Shown one piece after another: positions 33,975 to 47,751 of a stretch of DNA of 64,000 nucleotides. The notes below the pieces were generated by a model, which worked only from the letters and a program-made list of their open reading frames with translations, was not told where the DNA came from and searched no databases. The position numbers and the translations under genes are program-made. Source of the DNA: Brachionus manjavacas. Lineage: Eukaryota; Rotifera; Eurotatoria; Ploima; Brachionidae. The stretch covers positions 1,426,001 through 1,490,000 of the forward strand of contig JAHQIY010000002.1 of NCBI GenBank assembly GCA_019054805.1, written 5' to 3'. Within the stretch, counting starts at the first letter, position 1. The number at the start of each line of letters is the position of its first letter.

Positions 33975-35298
33975 TTAGGGATTTGCTCTCGTGTAATGAT
34001 TAGATCCATCATAATATATTAATTTGGGCAGTTTAACAAAATGTTTTGAATTAAAAGTTCCGGCAGGACCTGCTGATTCATCGTCTAAAATGGGCATACT
34101 TGAGTTCAAATTATTCGATGCTGACACCCATGATCTGTCCAAAGAGTATTCAATCATGTCAGGCTCAGAGCTGTAGCCAGGCTTGTATTGTTCCTGAGTG
34201 GGTTTTTTTTCCTCATAATGTTCATGATGATATCTATATTTTTTGGCATTATTTTTATTATTCCAATAATTACGGTTGGGCTTTTTAGATTGTTCTTTGT
34301 TGGACTTTTTTTCTTGTTCTTCAATATGTTTGGCATCGATTCTGTTTTTAAGTCTGCTTTCGGTCTGAGATGGTGTATTTTTCTGGAATCGCGGACTAGG
34401 CTTATTGTCCGATACAAAATTAGCATCGTTTGAATGATTCGTAGCAGTTTGAAGTGGAATTTTGGTATCCTGATTGTACCTGGGGGAATTTTTTTCTTCA
34501 GTTTCTGTAATCGACTTAATTTCTTGTTCTTTCACCGGTGTGTTGATTATACTATCAAAATTTTCATTTTGATAGTAGACTTGTGCCGATTCATTAATTC
34601 CAGCATTGTTTCGTCTATGAGTAGATTTTAATCTTCAAAAAAGAAAAGAAAAAATTTAAAATTTAAATTAAAAGTTAAATTTTACTCGATTGAAATAGAA
34701 AAAGCTACCAGAAATATTAATCCCAAAAAAATCAGCACCAAAGCCACAACCGAGAGCCAAAAGCACCAGTCTAAGGTATGAATGTCGGATTTATAGATAT
34801 CTGTCACGAAAACAATTAGACTAACTAATCCACAGCAAGCTTTTTTTAATTTCGTTTAATTTTTTTTTTAAACGAAAAAATTTTAATAAATTTACTAGCT
34901 AAAAATATTAAAATGGAATCAATGATAAATATTGGCAGAAGCTTTGGACATAATTTCAGATTAAAAAATAATGAGACAAGAGTTATAACAATTAGGCCTA
35001 GCATAGATGCTTGAAGTCCTTGGAAAGCTTTGTACGAATCTGTAAATAAATTTTGTTTTATTCTTTAATTCATCAGCAAAATAAAAGTATGCTCACTGGA
35101 TAATTGATAATCTAGGACTTTTTCTCCGTCCGAATACCAGTTGTAGCATTGTGATGAATTGCAGCCCTTCCACATTCCATAGCGAACATTGGTAGACTTT
35201 ACCACGATCCAATTCTCCAGAATAAACGTGATTATCACAAATGCCGTTGAAATTGACTGGCACGCGATCGAAATAGTTATTGGAATATTTAATTTCAT
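33975..35298 (-). CDS. Claudin/PMP22-type four-TM protein with long cytoplasmic tail
   Basis: Four exons (35097-35298, 34896-35039, 34686-34839, 33975-34632) join in frame to 385 residues. Helix 1 (ITISIACQSISTAFVIITFI) is followed by an extracellular loop with the superfamily signature W...GMWKGC....C (NWIVV...YGMWKGCNSSQCYNW). Helices 2 to 4 are GLQASMLGLIVITLVSLFF, LLPIFIIDSILIFL running into TCCGLVSLIVF, and WLSVVALVLIFLGLIFLVAF. The tail of about 220 residues is polar, rich in Lys, Asn and Glu, and looks disordered. Claudins usually have short tails, so a calcium-channel-gamma or septate-junction relative is possible. Its 3' end faces FAAP100's with about 195 bp between. Function beyond tetraspan junction or channel regulator is not assignable. 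Confidence 0.75.
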
Positions 35299-35715
35299 TT
35301 ATTAATTTGTAAAAATAATTGCCGGCTTAAACAAAAACTCTTAGTGGTATTGTACAAATTCAGCAATGAGCTTGAATCGAACGCCCATAAACTGTTGTAA
35401 ATATTATTAAATTTGCCAATAATTAATTAAAATTTTTTCTATATCGAAATTTTTCGCATTCAGTGATACACTAAATAGAAAGTTGTTTTAAAACAATTAA
35501 AAACTCATTCTAGAAAAGGTATCAAGCCACTGTTTTAAGCGGTGTTAGTAATTTAAAAAAAACTTTTATTTTTAAAATTTAAAAAAAAGCTTAAATTTTT
35601 TAAGATTTTATTTTAAACATTTAAAAAAAAAGAAATTTCTTTCATTAGTGTAACGAAAACAATCATTTTTGAGAGTTTTCACTCATTTCTAGAATAATTT
35701 GTTTGCAAGGAAAAA

Positions 35716-36120
35716 ATGAGCCTGTAAATTCTGATCAAAATAATAGGTAATATAAACCTTTTCTTTAGTGCTTTGTTAAATTTATTTTTAAATTTTCAGT
35801 TGCAAATTCGTCAACGAATTCAACAAGCTTATTTTCAGCATTAACAAAGTTATTCATAAATGCATTCAGACTTTAGATCAAATGTTTACCGCTTCAAATA
35901 GATGCAATAAATATTATTGTGCTTCTGCTGTTTTGATTTTATGCCAAGGTTTTTTACTTCTAAACTATTTCAAAGAAAGGTAAACAACTTGAGAGTTCTG
36001 TTTTTGAGTGAGTGTTAATTTTCGGGAAAAATAAATTTTTTTGTTTTGATATTTTTTTTATTTTTTTCAAGACTGCAAAAAAAAAATTTGAACAAAAAAA
36101 TTGTGAAACTCAACTCCTAA
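35716..36120 (+). CDS. Candidate small three-exon gene, unknown
   Basis: An exon of 180 nt at 35800-35979 is open in one frame and bounded by tttcag and a gtaaac donor. It can be joined to a tiny first exon (35716-35723, ATG AGC CT) and a last exon (36072-36120, after ttcaag), giving 78 residues. The predicted protein is Lys/Asn-rich with one hydrophobic segment (CASAVLILCQGFLLLNYF). Frames sum correctly and introns are 76 and 92 nt. There is no family match, and AT-rich DNA makes splice-like signals common, so this is only a candidate. Confidence 0.33.
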
Positions 36121-36889
36121 ATGAAAATAAAGAGTAAAATTATTTACAAACTACTATCAGTCATGATACTTGAAAATTTTAACATTTCACAGTCTGCTCC
36201 GCAAGCAAGAATCAATAGCAAAATTAACTTTAGAAGCCAATTTTTAAACACCAGAATCAACAAAATTAATTTCTGTTTCTGCACTTTTATAAGGCCTATT
36301 TTAAAATTACAATTTTGATCATTAATAAAAACATTAAAAAATATTACTTAATTTAACTTAATTTAATTTTAATCACTCTCTTTCTTTACTAAAATCTTAA
36401 AATAGAACCAGTCTTAAATCACTAGGATTTATTTATTTGTATATCCGTAGTGAGTTAAAGCACCTTCAGATTGAAATAAAAAAAATAAAAATTTTGGAAT
36501 GCCTTTCTTAATATATTTATAGAAATTAAATTAAAGTACAACCTTGTTGAATTCAATTTTTGTCAACTTATCCAACTAATTATTTTATTTCATTGGCTTT
36601 AAAAGAAAAAGCCATATTTAAAAATTTTTGAGTAAAATTTTAATCAAAACTAAAAATTTGGAATTTTAGCTATGATTTTTTTCTTCAATTTTGGCCAACA
36701 TTCTAGTCAATTGAAAATTCATTTTTTTATTAAAATTTTTTTTAATTTATACTTTACAGTCTCAAATAGAAAAGTTTAACAATAACCATTCTCCGTGAAC
36801 AATTTTTTTAAATAAAAAATTAAAAAATTTTTATTAAAATAATTTAACTTTTCATAGTTTCCTATTTAAAAAGTTAAAATTTGTCAATA
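36121..36889. other. Intergenic with an antisense LINE tail
   Basis: At 36429-36469 the sequence is the reverse complement of the LINE 3' tail seen at 20.5 kb (atttatttgtatat...caccttcag). No other part of that LINE is present. The rest is AT-rich, with no gene. Confidence 0.5.
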
Positions 36890-37844
36890 TTAGTGAAATC
36901 TGTATTTTCTTGCAGGCTTTAAATTAATATATGTCTTCTTCATTTGTTTTTCTAATTCTTCGTCTTTTTCAGTTTTGTACTCAAATATTTTTTCACCTTT
37001 GGTAGACACAATCTTATTCTCATAATATCTGTAGAGCTTCTTTTCTTCATTCTTTTAAAAAAAAAATTTTATCCAAAAAATAAAGTAACTGCTAACCATA
37101 CCCAAATAAATGTTGGTTTAGCTTCAATTTGACTTCCATCTTCATTTACTTGCACTAGCCCAAATCTAAATTAAAAATTTTAATTTTTTTTGTCGAAAAA
37201 CTTAATTTTTATTCAACAAAAAAAATCAAAAGTTACTTCTGTAGCGTTTTTTGTTTTAAATTCTTTTTCTCTTCTTCATTTAAATCATCGTTTAGTTCTT
37301 TAGTTTTAATTTTATTTTTAATCATTATGAGGTTCTCAATAGCCTCAGTTTTATCTTTATGCGATTTTTTAAAAACTTTACTAATCTCCTTAATATTCAC
37401 ATCGGGAAACATTTCAACCAAGATTTGAATATCAGGATCAAATTCGACTTCACGAGTCGTTTCATTTGACTTAATGATTGGAACGGCTTTCTCACATGGT
37501 ACCGTAGTTTCTTTTGTGTTTACATTTGATTCAGACGCCATGTCATCTATTCTTTGCTTCAGATTAACCAACCATTTGGTGATCACATTTTTGTCTACCT
37601 GAGAAAATCCCGGCAAAAATGCTTCAATAATTTCTGAAAAGTTTTCTATGTCAAATTCTTGCTCTGCATTGTCATCTAACCATGTCTTATGATTCTCGTA
37701 CTCTGAATAGAACTGTTTTATGGTATTGATTATATAAGAGCCAATTGTACCATCAATCAACAGTTCTATCGAGTCTTTTTCGACTAACTTGTTCTCTATG
37801 ATAAAATCTTTGAATGATTTTAAGATAAAATTTTCGAGATCCAT
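36890..37844 (-). CDS. CUEDC2: CUE domain-containing protein 2
   Basis: Ubiquitin-binding adaptor; the vertebrate protein affects steroid-receptor turnover and the mitotic checkpoint. Three exons (37237-37844, 37102-37165, 36890-37051) give 277 residues against 287 in human. The N-terminal helical region includes [17 protein letters not shown], the counterpart of FDMEAFTEMMEAYVPGF. The CUE domain lies around residues 135-175, with the canonical Met-Phe-Pro ([13 protein letters not shown]). The C-terminus is highly conserved: [14 protein letters not shown] and then [13 protein letters not shown], identical in its last residues to human. The exon 2 donor was set at TGG|gtatgg because the alternative one codon later creates a stop. 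Confidence 0.92.
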
Positions 37845-38223
37845 TTTAATGCTTGTAGAAGAAAAATCAAGAATTTTATATATTCCTCATAAATATGGAT
37901 TATTTATTAGATCAATTGATTTTTTTTCAAATAAAAGTTTATTGCTATTAATGATTAGAGTCCATTAAAAAAATGAAATTGACCAAATAAACTTAACATT
38001 TGCGTCCAAAAATTCGATTAAATTTTTTATTTATGTATATTTTTTCATTAAGTATTATTAAGATGTTATTAGATTTAAAATGAATCTAATTTGTTTTTTC
38101 TAATTTTTACTTCTAATTTAAAATTTAAAAAGAAAAATATACTTATTACTTACATAATCAAAAATAAAAAAATAAATTCTTTTTTATTATTTCATTTAAA
38201 TGCTAAGGTCGATGATCCTTTTT
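37845..38223. other. Intergenic
   Basis: AT-rich gap between CUEDC2's start and the ceramidase stop, both minus strand. It should carry the CUEDC2 promoter. Confidence 0.5.
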
Positions 38224-39228
38224 TCATATTTGTTTAAAGTTTTTTAAATATTTAAAGTGAATATATGGCAGAGTAAAGAGTTCATTTTTAATAAATTTGG
38301 GATAATAAGCTATTTCTGGCTTTAAGTTTGGAACTCTAGCTCTGGCCATAAAATACGCATAGAAAACAATTGACTTGTGTGAAGCTAAAAATATGAGGAT
38401 ATGAAAAATACTATGAAAATAAGGAATTTTGATGTAGAGCCATAAGTCACAAAATACTCTGTCAGCAATCCAAAAAAACACTGCAAAAAACCATATAAAA
38501 ATTGCTCGTTTTCCCAGCCGCTTCACTGCAATCGGAGCTCTAAGAAAAGAAAATAATTTAAAAAATTCAAATATTAATTTTAGACTAGAAATTTACATTT
38601 TAAACAAATAAACCATCACAGACATAATTGGTAGGCCAAGAAGCATTAAAAAATATGCATTTAAATAAGGATTCACAAAACAAAGTAAAGTTATAAACAT
38701 TGTTGCTATACCGAATACAAAATACCATTGTATTCTATTAGTTTAAAAAATTAAAAATTTCTTATAAACATTAATAAACATTCTAACCTTTTCTTCTGAA
38801 AATATTGTGGTAAAAGTTTATCCGGGAAAAGGACTGTATAACTGGCCATCAAGACCCATAAAATAGATAATTCATCAATTATTTGACCAGCCTTCAAAAA
38901 AAGTATCAATTAATTATATAAAAGTAATTAAATTACCATTGTTAAAGTCGCATGAAAGTAAACAGAACCAATACCAACAAAAATCAACATAAACCAAATA
39001 ATATGAATGCCTTGGGTTACTAATTTTGAATAACTTCTGAATAAAAAAGCCATTAAAGGAGGAACTATAAAAAAAATGACATTTGTTATCTGTAAAAAAA
39101 ATTGGAAATTTTTTTTGATCATTTAAAAATAAATTTACTGTATTGAAAAATTCTGCAATAGATGATGTGATTTGATAGTTTTTTTCACACCAGTCTACGG
39201 CTGACGATCCTGAGCTGAATAAATTCAT
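38224..39228 (-). CDS. ACER: Alkaline ceramidase
   Basis: Multi-pass Golgi/ER hydrolase that cleaves ceramide to sphingosine and fatty acid. Five exons (39139-39228, 38937-39089, 38788-38891, 38597-38734, 38224-38539) join to 266 residues, the usual family length. It begins MNLFSSGSSAVDWCEKNYQ with the Asp/Glu/Asn cluster of the calcium site, followed by IAEFFNT and PPLMAFLFR. The zinc and catalytic residues are in place: GSVYFHATLT (His), the DE pair in QIIDELSILW, and the two His of PYFHSIFHIL. Seven hydrophobic segments can be counted. The sequence is closer to ACER1/ACER2 (SSAVDWCE, LPQYF, PYLH-like) than to ACER3. The ATG at 39228 was chosen; an upstream in-frame start is TTG. Confidence 0.94.
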
Positions 39229-39691
39229 TTGAGGGAAATTGTCACAAAAATCAATTTTTTTCTTCGGAATGAAAATTTTCAATCAATATTTAAAAAGCAA
39301 ACTTAGTAATTATTTTCGGTCTTTGTTAAGGAAAGAGTAAAACCAAGATTTGTCATAAATTTTCAAAGGTAATTGCGTAGCCAAAAAAAATAATAGTAAT
39401 ATTTAAATGTTTCCAAATATATAAGTTGTCTTAATTTTATTTGAAATAGTTAGTTCAAAATATTTAAGATAAATGTCAAATTTTATTCAGAATTTTTTTT
39501 GTTCATGAGAATTTATCATTTTTTTGGTAGACTATGATTTCAAAAAAGCACTTGAAACAATAATTTGTTTTTTAACTCAATTTAAGTTGAAAAAAGAATT
39601 AATACCAAGTATCTTATTTCGAAAAAAAAAATAATAATTAATAAATTAAATAAAAAAAAATTTTTTGATATCAATTTTGGTTTAAGAAAAT
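39229..39691. other. Intergenic
   Basis: AT-rich gap between the ceramidase start and the SNAP-25-like stop. Nothing recognised. Confidence 0.5.
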
Positions 39692-40651
39692 TTAATTTTT
39701 TGAAATAGATTTTGCAGATTTCGATGGGAGTAATGTTCGAATTGATTTAGTGCTTTTGGTTTTGCATATGGATCTACCAACTTTATCAGCACTTTTCACT
39801 TTATTTTTGGCCAAATCGGTTCTTTTATCCATATAAGCAATCTTATCATTTTGTTTGTTTACCATATATCCAATATCAGAGGCCATTGTCTGCAGATCAT
39901 CTAGCTTATGAAAGATATTCTTTAAGTTTTCATTCAATTTTTCTTTAGCATCTTTTATTGATTCAACATATTCCTCTTCAGAGCCCGATTGATTCAATGA
40001 TTTGAGCGACTTGGTCTTTTTGTTTTTAGATACAGTGGAAATTGTGGAATCAACTTTTCTTAGTCTTATTCTATTGATAAAACTTTTTATATTTTCATTT
40101 TTTAAGCTAGATAAAGATTTTGCGCTCAGCATTCGTTTAAGACTGAATTTTTTTGTTTTTATTGACTCATCCGAAGAAGAATGTAAATCGGAAATATTAT
40201 CGGATTCGGATGAATCGGTCTGTGACAATCTTCCTTTGCTAAAAGAAACACTATCCAAAGATCTTTTTGTTTTTTTTTTTGACTTTTTCTTACCGCAGCG
40301 ACAACAGATTAAATCTGCTAAAATTTCAAAAAAAGTTTTGAAATCAAAACAGCATTTTGAATTTTTTAGATCATTTAAATTTTTTTCAACTTCATTTAAT
40401 CCATTGCCCATTTGATCTATGTCTTGTTCAATGTTTTTTAATTTATCATCTTGTTCTGTCAGAAGTCTTGTTGTATTGTAGCCGAAAATTTCACTTCTAT
40501 CACAATAATTTAGCATTCGCTTTGAGCTGCATAACGCTTGATTAGTCAGCAATTTAACTCTTTCCTTAACTTCTTCATCAGTAAGCTCTAGTTTTGTATC
40601 TTTATTGGAATTTGCATCATTGGTAAGGCTCTTGAAATTTGAACGAGTCAT
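39692..40651 (-). CDS. SNAP-25-family protein with two SNARE helices and a long basic linker
   Basis: Single-exon 319-residue protein. Residues about 25-90 (VKLLTNQALCSSKRMLNYC ... LLTEQDDKLKNIEQDIDQMG) fit the Qb SNARE motif, and about 230-290 (LDDLQTMASDIGYMVNKQN) fit the Qc motif; the central-layer glutamines (LTEQDDKL and NKQNDKI) are both present. SNAP-25 proteins use these two helices with syntaxin and synaptobrevin to drive membrane fusion. Between them lies a Cys cluster (CC and ICCRC), probably palmitoylated, then about 110 Ser/Lys-rich residues. Human SNAP-25 has 206 residues, so the linker and C-terminal tail here are unusually long. Overall identity is low; a SNAP-23/29-like or lineage-specific paralogue is possible. 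Confidence 0.75.
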   Translation of the reverse strand: MTRSNFKSLTNDANSNKDTKLELTDEEVKERVKLLTNQALCSSKRMLNYCDRSEIFGYNTTRLLTEQDDKLKNIEQDIDQMGNGLNEVEKNLNDLKNSKCCFDFKTFFEILADLICCRCGKKKSKKKTKRSLDSVSFSKGRLSQTDSSESDNISDLHSSSDESIKTKKFSLKRMLSAKSLSSLKNENIKSFINRIRLRKVDSTISTVSKNKKTKSLKSLNQSGSEEEYVESIKDAKEKLNENLKNIFHKLDDLQTMASDIGYMVNKQNDKIAYMDKRTDLAKNKVKSADKVGRSICKTKSTKSIRTLLPSKSAKSISKN

Positions 40652-40794
40652 ACCGACTTTTTGAGAGTATTTAATTGCAAATTTGGTTTAAATTATTCAT
40701 TTCGTAGTCAAGACAAAAACAAAAATAAATATTAAAAAATAATTTTTTATTTTTTTTGCTAAATATAAAATTAAAGTTCAAATTTTCAATAAAT

Positions 40795-43570
40795 TTATCT
40801 CTTTTTCCATGTGTAGCGTCTACGTGCGCCTTCTTGTCCAGGCTTCTTTCTTTCTTTGACTCGTTTATCTGCTGTTAGAAGACCAGCAAGGCGAAGTTTT
40901 TCAATTGAATCAGTCGAAACAAAACAACACAGTGCTTTGGAAATAGCATATCTTGTCGCTTTGGCCAAACAGCTCATTCCTCCATTATTTACTTCAAGTT
41001 CTATGTCAAATTGATTTATTTTGTCAACTACTTTGAATGGAAATAAAAGTTGCTCTCTAATTAATTTTTTATTAAAAATTGTCTAAAAAACAGTAGTTTA
41101 AAACAGATACCTTTGGGTAATGGAATCAAAGAACGTTATATTAAAGTCTCCTTCAGGAGCTTTTATTTTAACTTGTCCTGTACCCTCAAATAATTTTAGT
41201 TTTACAAATGCGGTTCTTTGGCGAGCTATAAATTAAATCAATTTAAATAATCAAAATAAAATTTTCGAATAAATTGGTTTTAAATATTTAATCAAAATAT
41301 CTCAAAATTTCATTCCCTTATATCTTGAATGCGATGATGAAGGCGTAAATATCTTTAAAAATTAAAAATATTTTTTAAAATTTACTTAGAACCCATTTAT
41401 ATTTATTTGTGATTTTAATGCTGCAAAAAATATTGAGAAATTTTTTAAATTTCAATATTATCACACTTATTTTGTTCTGGAAACACTAGTGGATTTCAAC
41501 AAAGTTATGGTAGATAATTTTTTATCACTTACAATTTATTTTTCGATGAAAACGCATAATTAATTGACTTATTCTTTGATACATTTTTATTTAGAATTTT
41601 CTTAGTTTCTCAAAATTCACTAGAATAATATTGAAATTTTTTTTACACATTATTCAGTTTTCAAATTTTTTTTTTGGTTTGTTTGCTTTTGTTAATAATT
41701 AATTTTTTAAAACTAAATTAAATTTCTTTATAATTATAATTCTGAATCAACTATTTTTTTTAGTTGCTAGAACTTTTTTTAACTTAAAAATTAAAGATGC
41801 TTAAAACTATTTCTAATCTTTGATCACAGATTTCAGTATCGGTATGGACTTTAACTTTTGAAACATGTTTTTGAAAATTTTAAACAAGAAATTAAATTCT
41901 TCAAAAGGTTTAAATTCTAAGCTTGATTTAAAAGTTTTATGTTTAAAAGTCAAAAGAAAAAAGCTCTAATAGTTTTTAATTATTTCATTATAAGTAATTA
42001 AGAAAAATAAAGATTTATAGGATTTATTTTCTTTATTTTTAAAATCGAAGTTTAAGAATTATCAGCTTTTTATTATAATTAGATGAGAGGATTTGATGAT
42101 ATCATATTCAGAAAAATTATTTCTAAAGAAAAGATTTCTCTAGAATTTAAAAAAAAGGTTGCTAAAATTGTCTGATATTATATTCTAGTAATCTATTTGC
42201 CAAAAAAATTTGTTTAAAATTCTAAGAATATTTTTATTTTTCTAGAAAATAAAAATAAAAACTTTATGTAGTAAAGCTAATTTAAGAAAAAAAGGCAAAC
42301 AAAAAAATTTTTACCTTCTACTTCTTGATATTGTCTTCCTTTATCATCTTTAAGCACCTATATATACTTTATCAATTAATTATTATTTTATTTAAATAGA
42401 AAAAAATTACCGAAGGTATTTCATTTAATTTTATGATAGGTTCAAATGGAGTCAAGAATTGATTAATGTACACTTGTTCTTTTTTTGATAAAGGGTGCTG
42501 GGCCAATTTTTCCAAAAGTATGATAAATTTTGTGTACTTTATTTATTCAAATAATTTTAAAAATTAGAAAATTAATTCAAATGAAAATCTTACTTACGCT
42601 AAATTCATCAATTTTAGTATTTAATTTTTTACACAAGTCATTGCGACTTATCCATACCGAACCGGTCAAGTTTCTTAAAAGAAAAAAATTAATAAGCTTT
42701 ATTTTTGAGAATTAAACGTCTTTCACTTACATTTTAGTATCACTTTCATTTTGACTTGTTCTTATTTTGCTCTTTATAAGACTCATAGCATCCTCCAATT
42801 TATTCAAATCTAAATACTTTTGAGTCAATTCCTTAATAGATTAAAAATAAATTCTTCCTCAAATCAACAGATATTTTATTTACATAAATAACTTGATAAA
42901 ACTCTGGGTTTCCGGTAAAGAATAAATGATGAATCGGGCGCCCATCTCTGCCAAAAGCAGCCACTAAATTATATTAGACTTTATAAAGCCTCTGTAAATA
43001 AAGTTTAACATACTTTTTGACTTAGGATAATAATCTTCTGGATGCTTCAAGAACGGTCTTGCTTTTTTATCAAAAAGACCAGATGGAAGTAAATATTCTA
43101 TAGCTCTCTAAACGAAGTATGTTAGAAATAAATTTTTATCTAAGTTTAATTTCTACATTTATGTCATCTTGAGTTAATGAATCCAATTTTTCTCCCATCA
43201 TTTTAGCCAAGTACCGCTTACCGATTTCAAATTCTTCAGTCTTGAATTTAATTAGAGATTCTGTACTTTGGAATGGAAATTATTTTTGAAAAATTTCTAA
43301 TTTTATTTTAATCGCACCTCTTTCGGACAATTTTTCCAAATAATAGCTCATAGCTCGGCTAATATTTTCAGCTTTTGTATTTTGAGCCGCATCCTTTGAC
43401 TCGGAAAAAGGTAATTTTATCTCGGAACTAGTTTGACCACTTTTTTCATTATTGTTGAGTTTCGTTTGATTAAACGAAAAAAATAGCTGGCTACTGGTGG
43501 ACAATCTGTTTGCTGACACAGCGTTTAGTTTCAATGTGCTCAAAAATTTAGCTACTTTAAAGCAATTCAT
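40795..43570 (-). CDS. MRPS9: Mitochondrial small ribosomal subunit protein bS9m
   Basis: Component of the mitoribosome 28S subunit. Ten exons (43318-43570, 43157-43260, 43014-43107, 42884-42963, 42731-42831, 42598-42673, 42411-42536, 42315-42357, 41111-41225, 40795-41056) sum to 417 residues, against 396 in human. After a mitochondrial leader come the metazoan-specific N-terminal blocks ([45 protein letters not shown]). The universal S9 domain follows: [44 protein letters not shown] and the C-terminal [17 protein letters not shown], whose basic tail contacts rRNA/tRNA at the P site. Introns are mostly about 50 nt, but intron 8 (41226-42314) is 1,089 nt with no gene in it. Its start faces CTPS. 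Confidence 0.97.
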
Positions 43571-45844
<2,274 letters not shown>

Positions 45845-46020
45845 TTTAATCTCATCCTTTTGATTATGATTTTAATTTTAACCTTTAAAAATAAGTTTTA
45901 ATAAAAAAAATATTTTAGAAACTATGAATTTCATCATTTTATTAGATTAGGCGTTATAACCTATATAACCTAAATTTTAACTTCGTATAAATAAAAATTG
46001 ATTCTTAATAAATTTGAAGA

Positions 46021-46184
46021 ATGTCCGAGACAAATTTGGTTAGTCAGATGTCGGACTTGTCATTCGCAGCTGTAAGTACACATTACAATGCTAGATGAAA
46101 TATCCACATATATACCTACTGAAATTTCAAAACATTAATATCAGGTGTCCAAAAAAGAATGTTCAAAATTTAGACAAGTTTAAA
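46021..46184 (+). other. Candidate orphan exons
   Basis: An ATG frame at 46021-46071 (MSETNLVSQMSDLSFAA) ends at a strong donor, gtaagtac. An in-frame acceptor (atatcag, ending 46144) leads to VSKKECSKFRQV and a stop at about 46183. The product would be about 29 residues; alternatively these are the first exons of a gene disrupted by the repeats that follow. No family match. Confidence 0.25.
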
Positions 46185-46599
46185 CAACATATTTTTAACG
46201 CTCTTGTTGACCGATTTTAACTAAATTCTGTACAAATATTTAAATTTTTTCTTAAACTGGACTGTTAAATGAAACATTGTTTGTTTCACCTTTTAAAAAT
46301 TACAGAAAAATCTGTAGTTCAAAAGCCATATTTTATTTAGAATTTAAATTTTGTTTTGGAATTTTTGTATGAAAATTCACAATGCCGCCACCTAGAAAAC
46401 CTTAACTTGTAAATCACGCTTGTTCTCTGTCCATCCATCTGTGCATGTCTTAAAAATCAATTCTTATACTCTGCAATGTATTTTTCATACTTGTTAAATG
46501 TATTTGCATTTTTAATATAATATAATGTGAAAAAGATGCGACCAGTTTACTACCTGATGTTTATTACTAGTATAGACCTTCTTTGAACTCTTTCCTTAG

Positions 46600-46760
46600 T
46601 ACTTCTTAGCTACTAGAGACCAAGTACTGATGACATACTCCAAATATGGCCTCAATAAAGCTACACACAACAGCTTAACGATTTTAATCAGTCTGACCAG
46701 TTTTGGACAGTTGATCAAGTACCAAATACGCTCTATTAATGGCCATTAACATTTTAATTT
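46600..46760 (-). pseudogene. LINE reverse transcriptase fragment
   Basis: Minus-strand reading contains VKLLCVALLRPYLEYVISTWS, the conserved thumb segment RPxLEYaxxxW of LINE reverse transcriptases. It is short, broken and without a 3' end. Confidence 0.7.
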
Positions 46761-47099
46761 AGAACATATAAATAAACCCAAATCCTTTTCATTTTTTTAC
46801 AAAATATAACTCAACTTTGCCATTTATTTTGAGTTCAATTTCAAAATACTAATTATTGAAAATTATTATCTTAAATTTTTTTATAATTAAAACTCATCAA
46901 ATGCCCATCCACTCATTCTTTTAATGTATGGCAACTTTTTTAATTCAAAATTTTTAAAAATAAATGAGAAAATAAATCTTAATTTCAAAAAAAAAATTTA
47001 AATCAATTAGAAATTTCTTTGATATTCTAAATATGCATTATTGCAAAATTTATCAAAAAAATCCGAAAGAAGAAAATTTTCTTACATCTAGATCAATCT

Positions 47100-47490
47100 G
47101 AAGCCCAGTTAGGTCTATCATGGCTCTAATGAAATGAAAGTGACACTACAGTTTGATTAGGGAATCAGACGAAGAAGAATAACTTATAGGTTTTAGTTGA
47201 ACAATACTCTGTTTGCTAACATTTTGAATAGTTGAATTCAGAGTTGTTTTAAGTCCCAAATTAAACTCCAAGTCCGGACTTGGGTTTGACTTGAAAATTG
47301 TGACTTTTAAAAAACCCTGTTTGAATTGCGTCTCCTCTTCTTTTACTTTCAAGTGTAGGTGTGCCGATTTTTGCTAATCTAAATATAAAGTTGAGATTCC
47401 TGAGAATAGCACTAGCTTGGTAGCTCTCACGTTGAACTTTTTCTAACCTGAAATGTCTTTCTTTTGTATGAGATTCCAAGCTGCTGTACA
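47100..47490 (-). pseudogene. LINE reverse transcriptase fragment interrupted by a MITE
   Basis: Minus-strand reading from about 47480 gives HFRLEKVQRESYQ, RNLNF, RLAKIGTPTLESKRRGDAIQ, matching the RLEKVQRRAT...RLaxLGLPTLExRRxRGDLIQ region of LINE reverse transcriptases. At 47319 the similarity stops at the edge of an 81-bp hAT MITE and the frame is lost beyond it. Confidence 0.8.
47239..47319. mobile_element. 81-bp hAT-type MITE
   Basis: The left end cagagttgttttaagtc and right end gacttttaaaaaaccctg are imperfect inverted repeats. Flanks gttgaatt (47231-47238) and tttgaatt (47320-47327) match at 7 of 8 positions, the hAT 8-bp duplication. The ends are the same family as those of the 18963-20669 element. 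It is inserted in a LINE remnant, so it is younger than that LINE. Confidence 0.75.
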
Positions 47491-47751
47491 GTAATCAACT
47501 TAATATAATTATCAAAAAAACTTATTTAATACTATTTATTTAGTAGTTTTCAAGTGGGAAAAATAAAAAAAATTATTTTAAACTTAATTATTTTTATTAA
47601 TTTGTGTGTAAAATAGTTTTTTATTGAAAATGTTTTGGGTAAATTATCAAATTGAATAGAAAATAGAAAAGATTTTTTTAGACTGGCTTGGGCTTTAATG
47701 GAATAAAAGGTGCATTCTAGTTATAAGGATTAATTTTAAATGTAATTATTA

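Noticed and set aside
34100-34631. Several plus-strand hydrophobic frames
   Set aside because: They are complements of the Lys/Asn-rich tail of the claudin-like gene; reverse complements of such codons encode Phe/Ile/Leu by composition alone.
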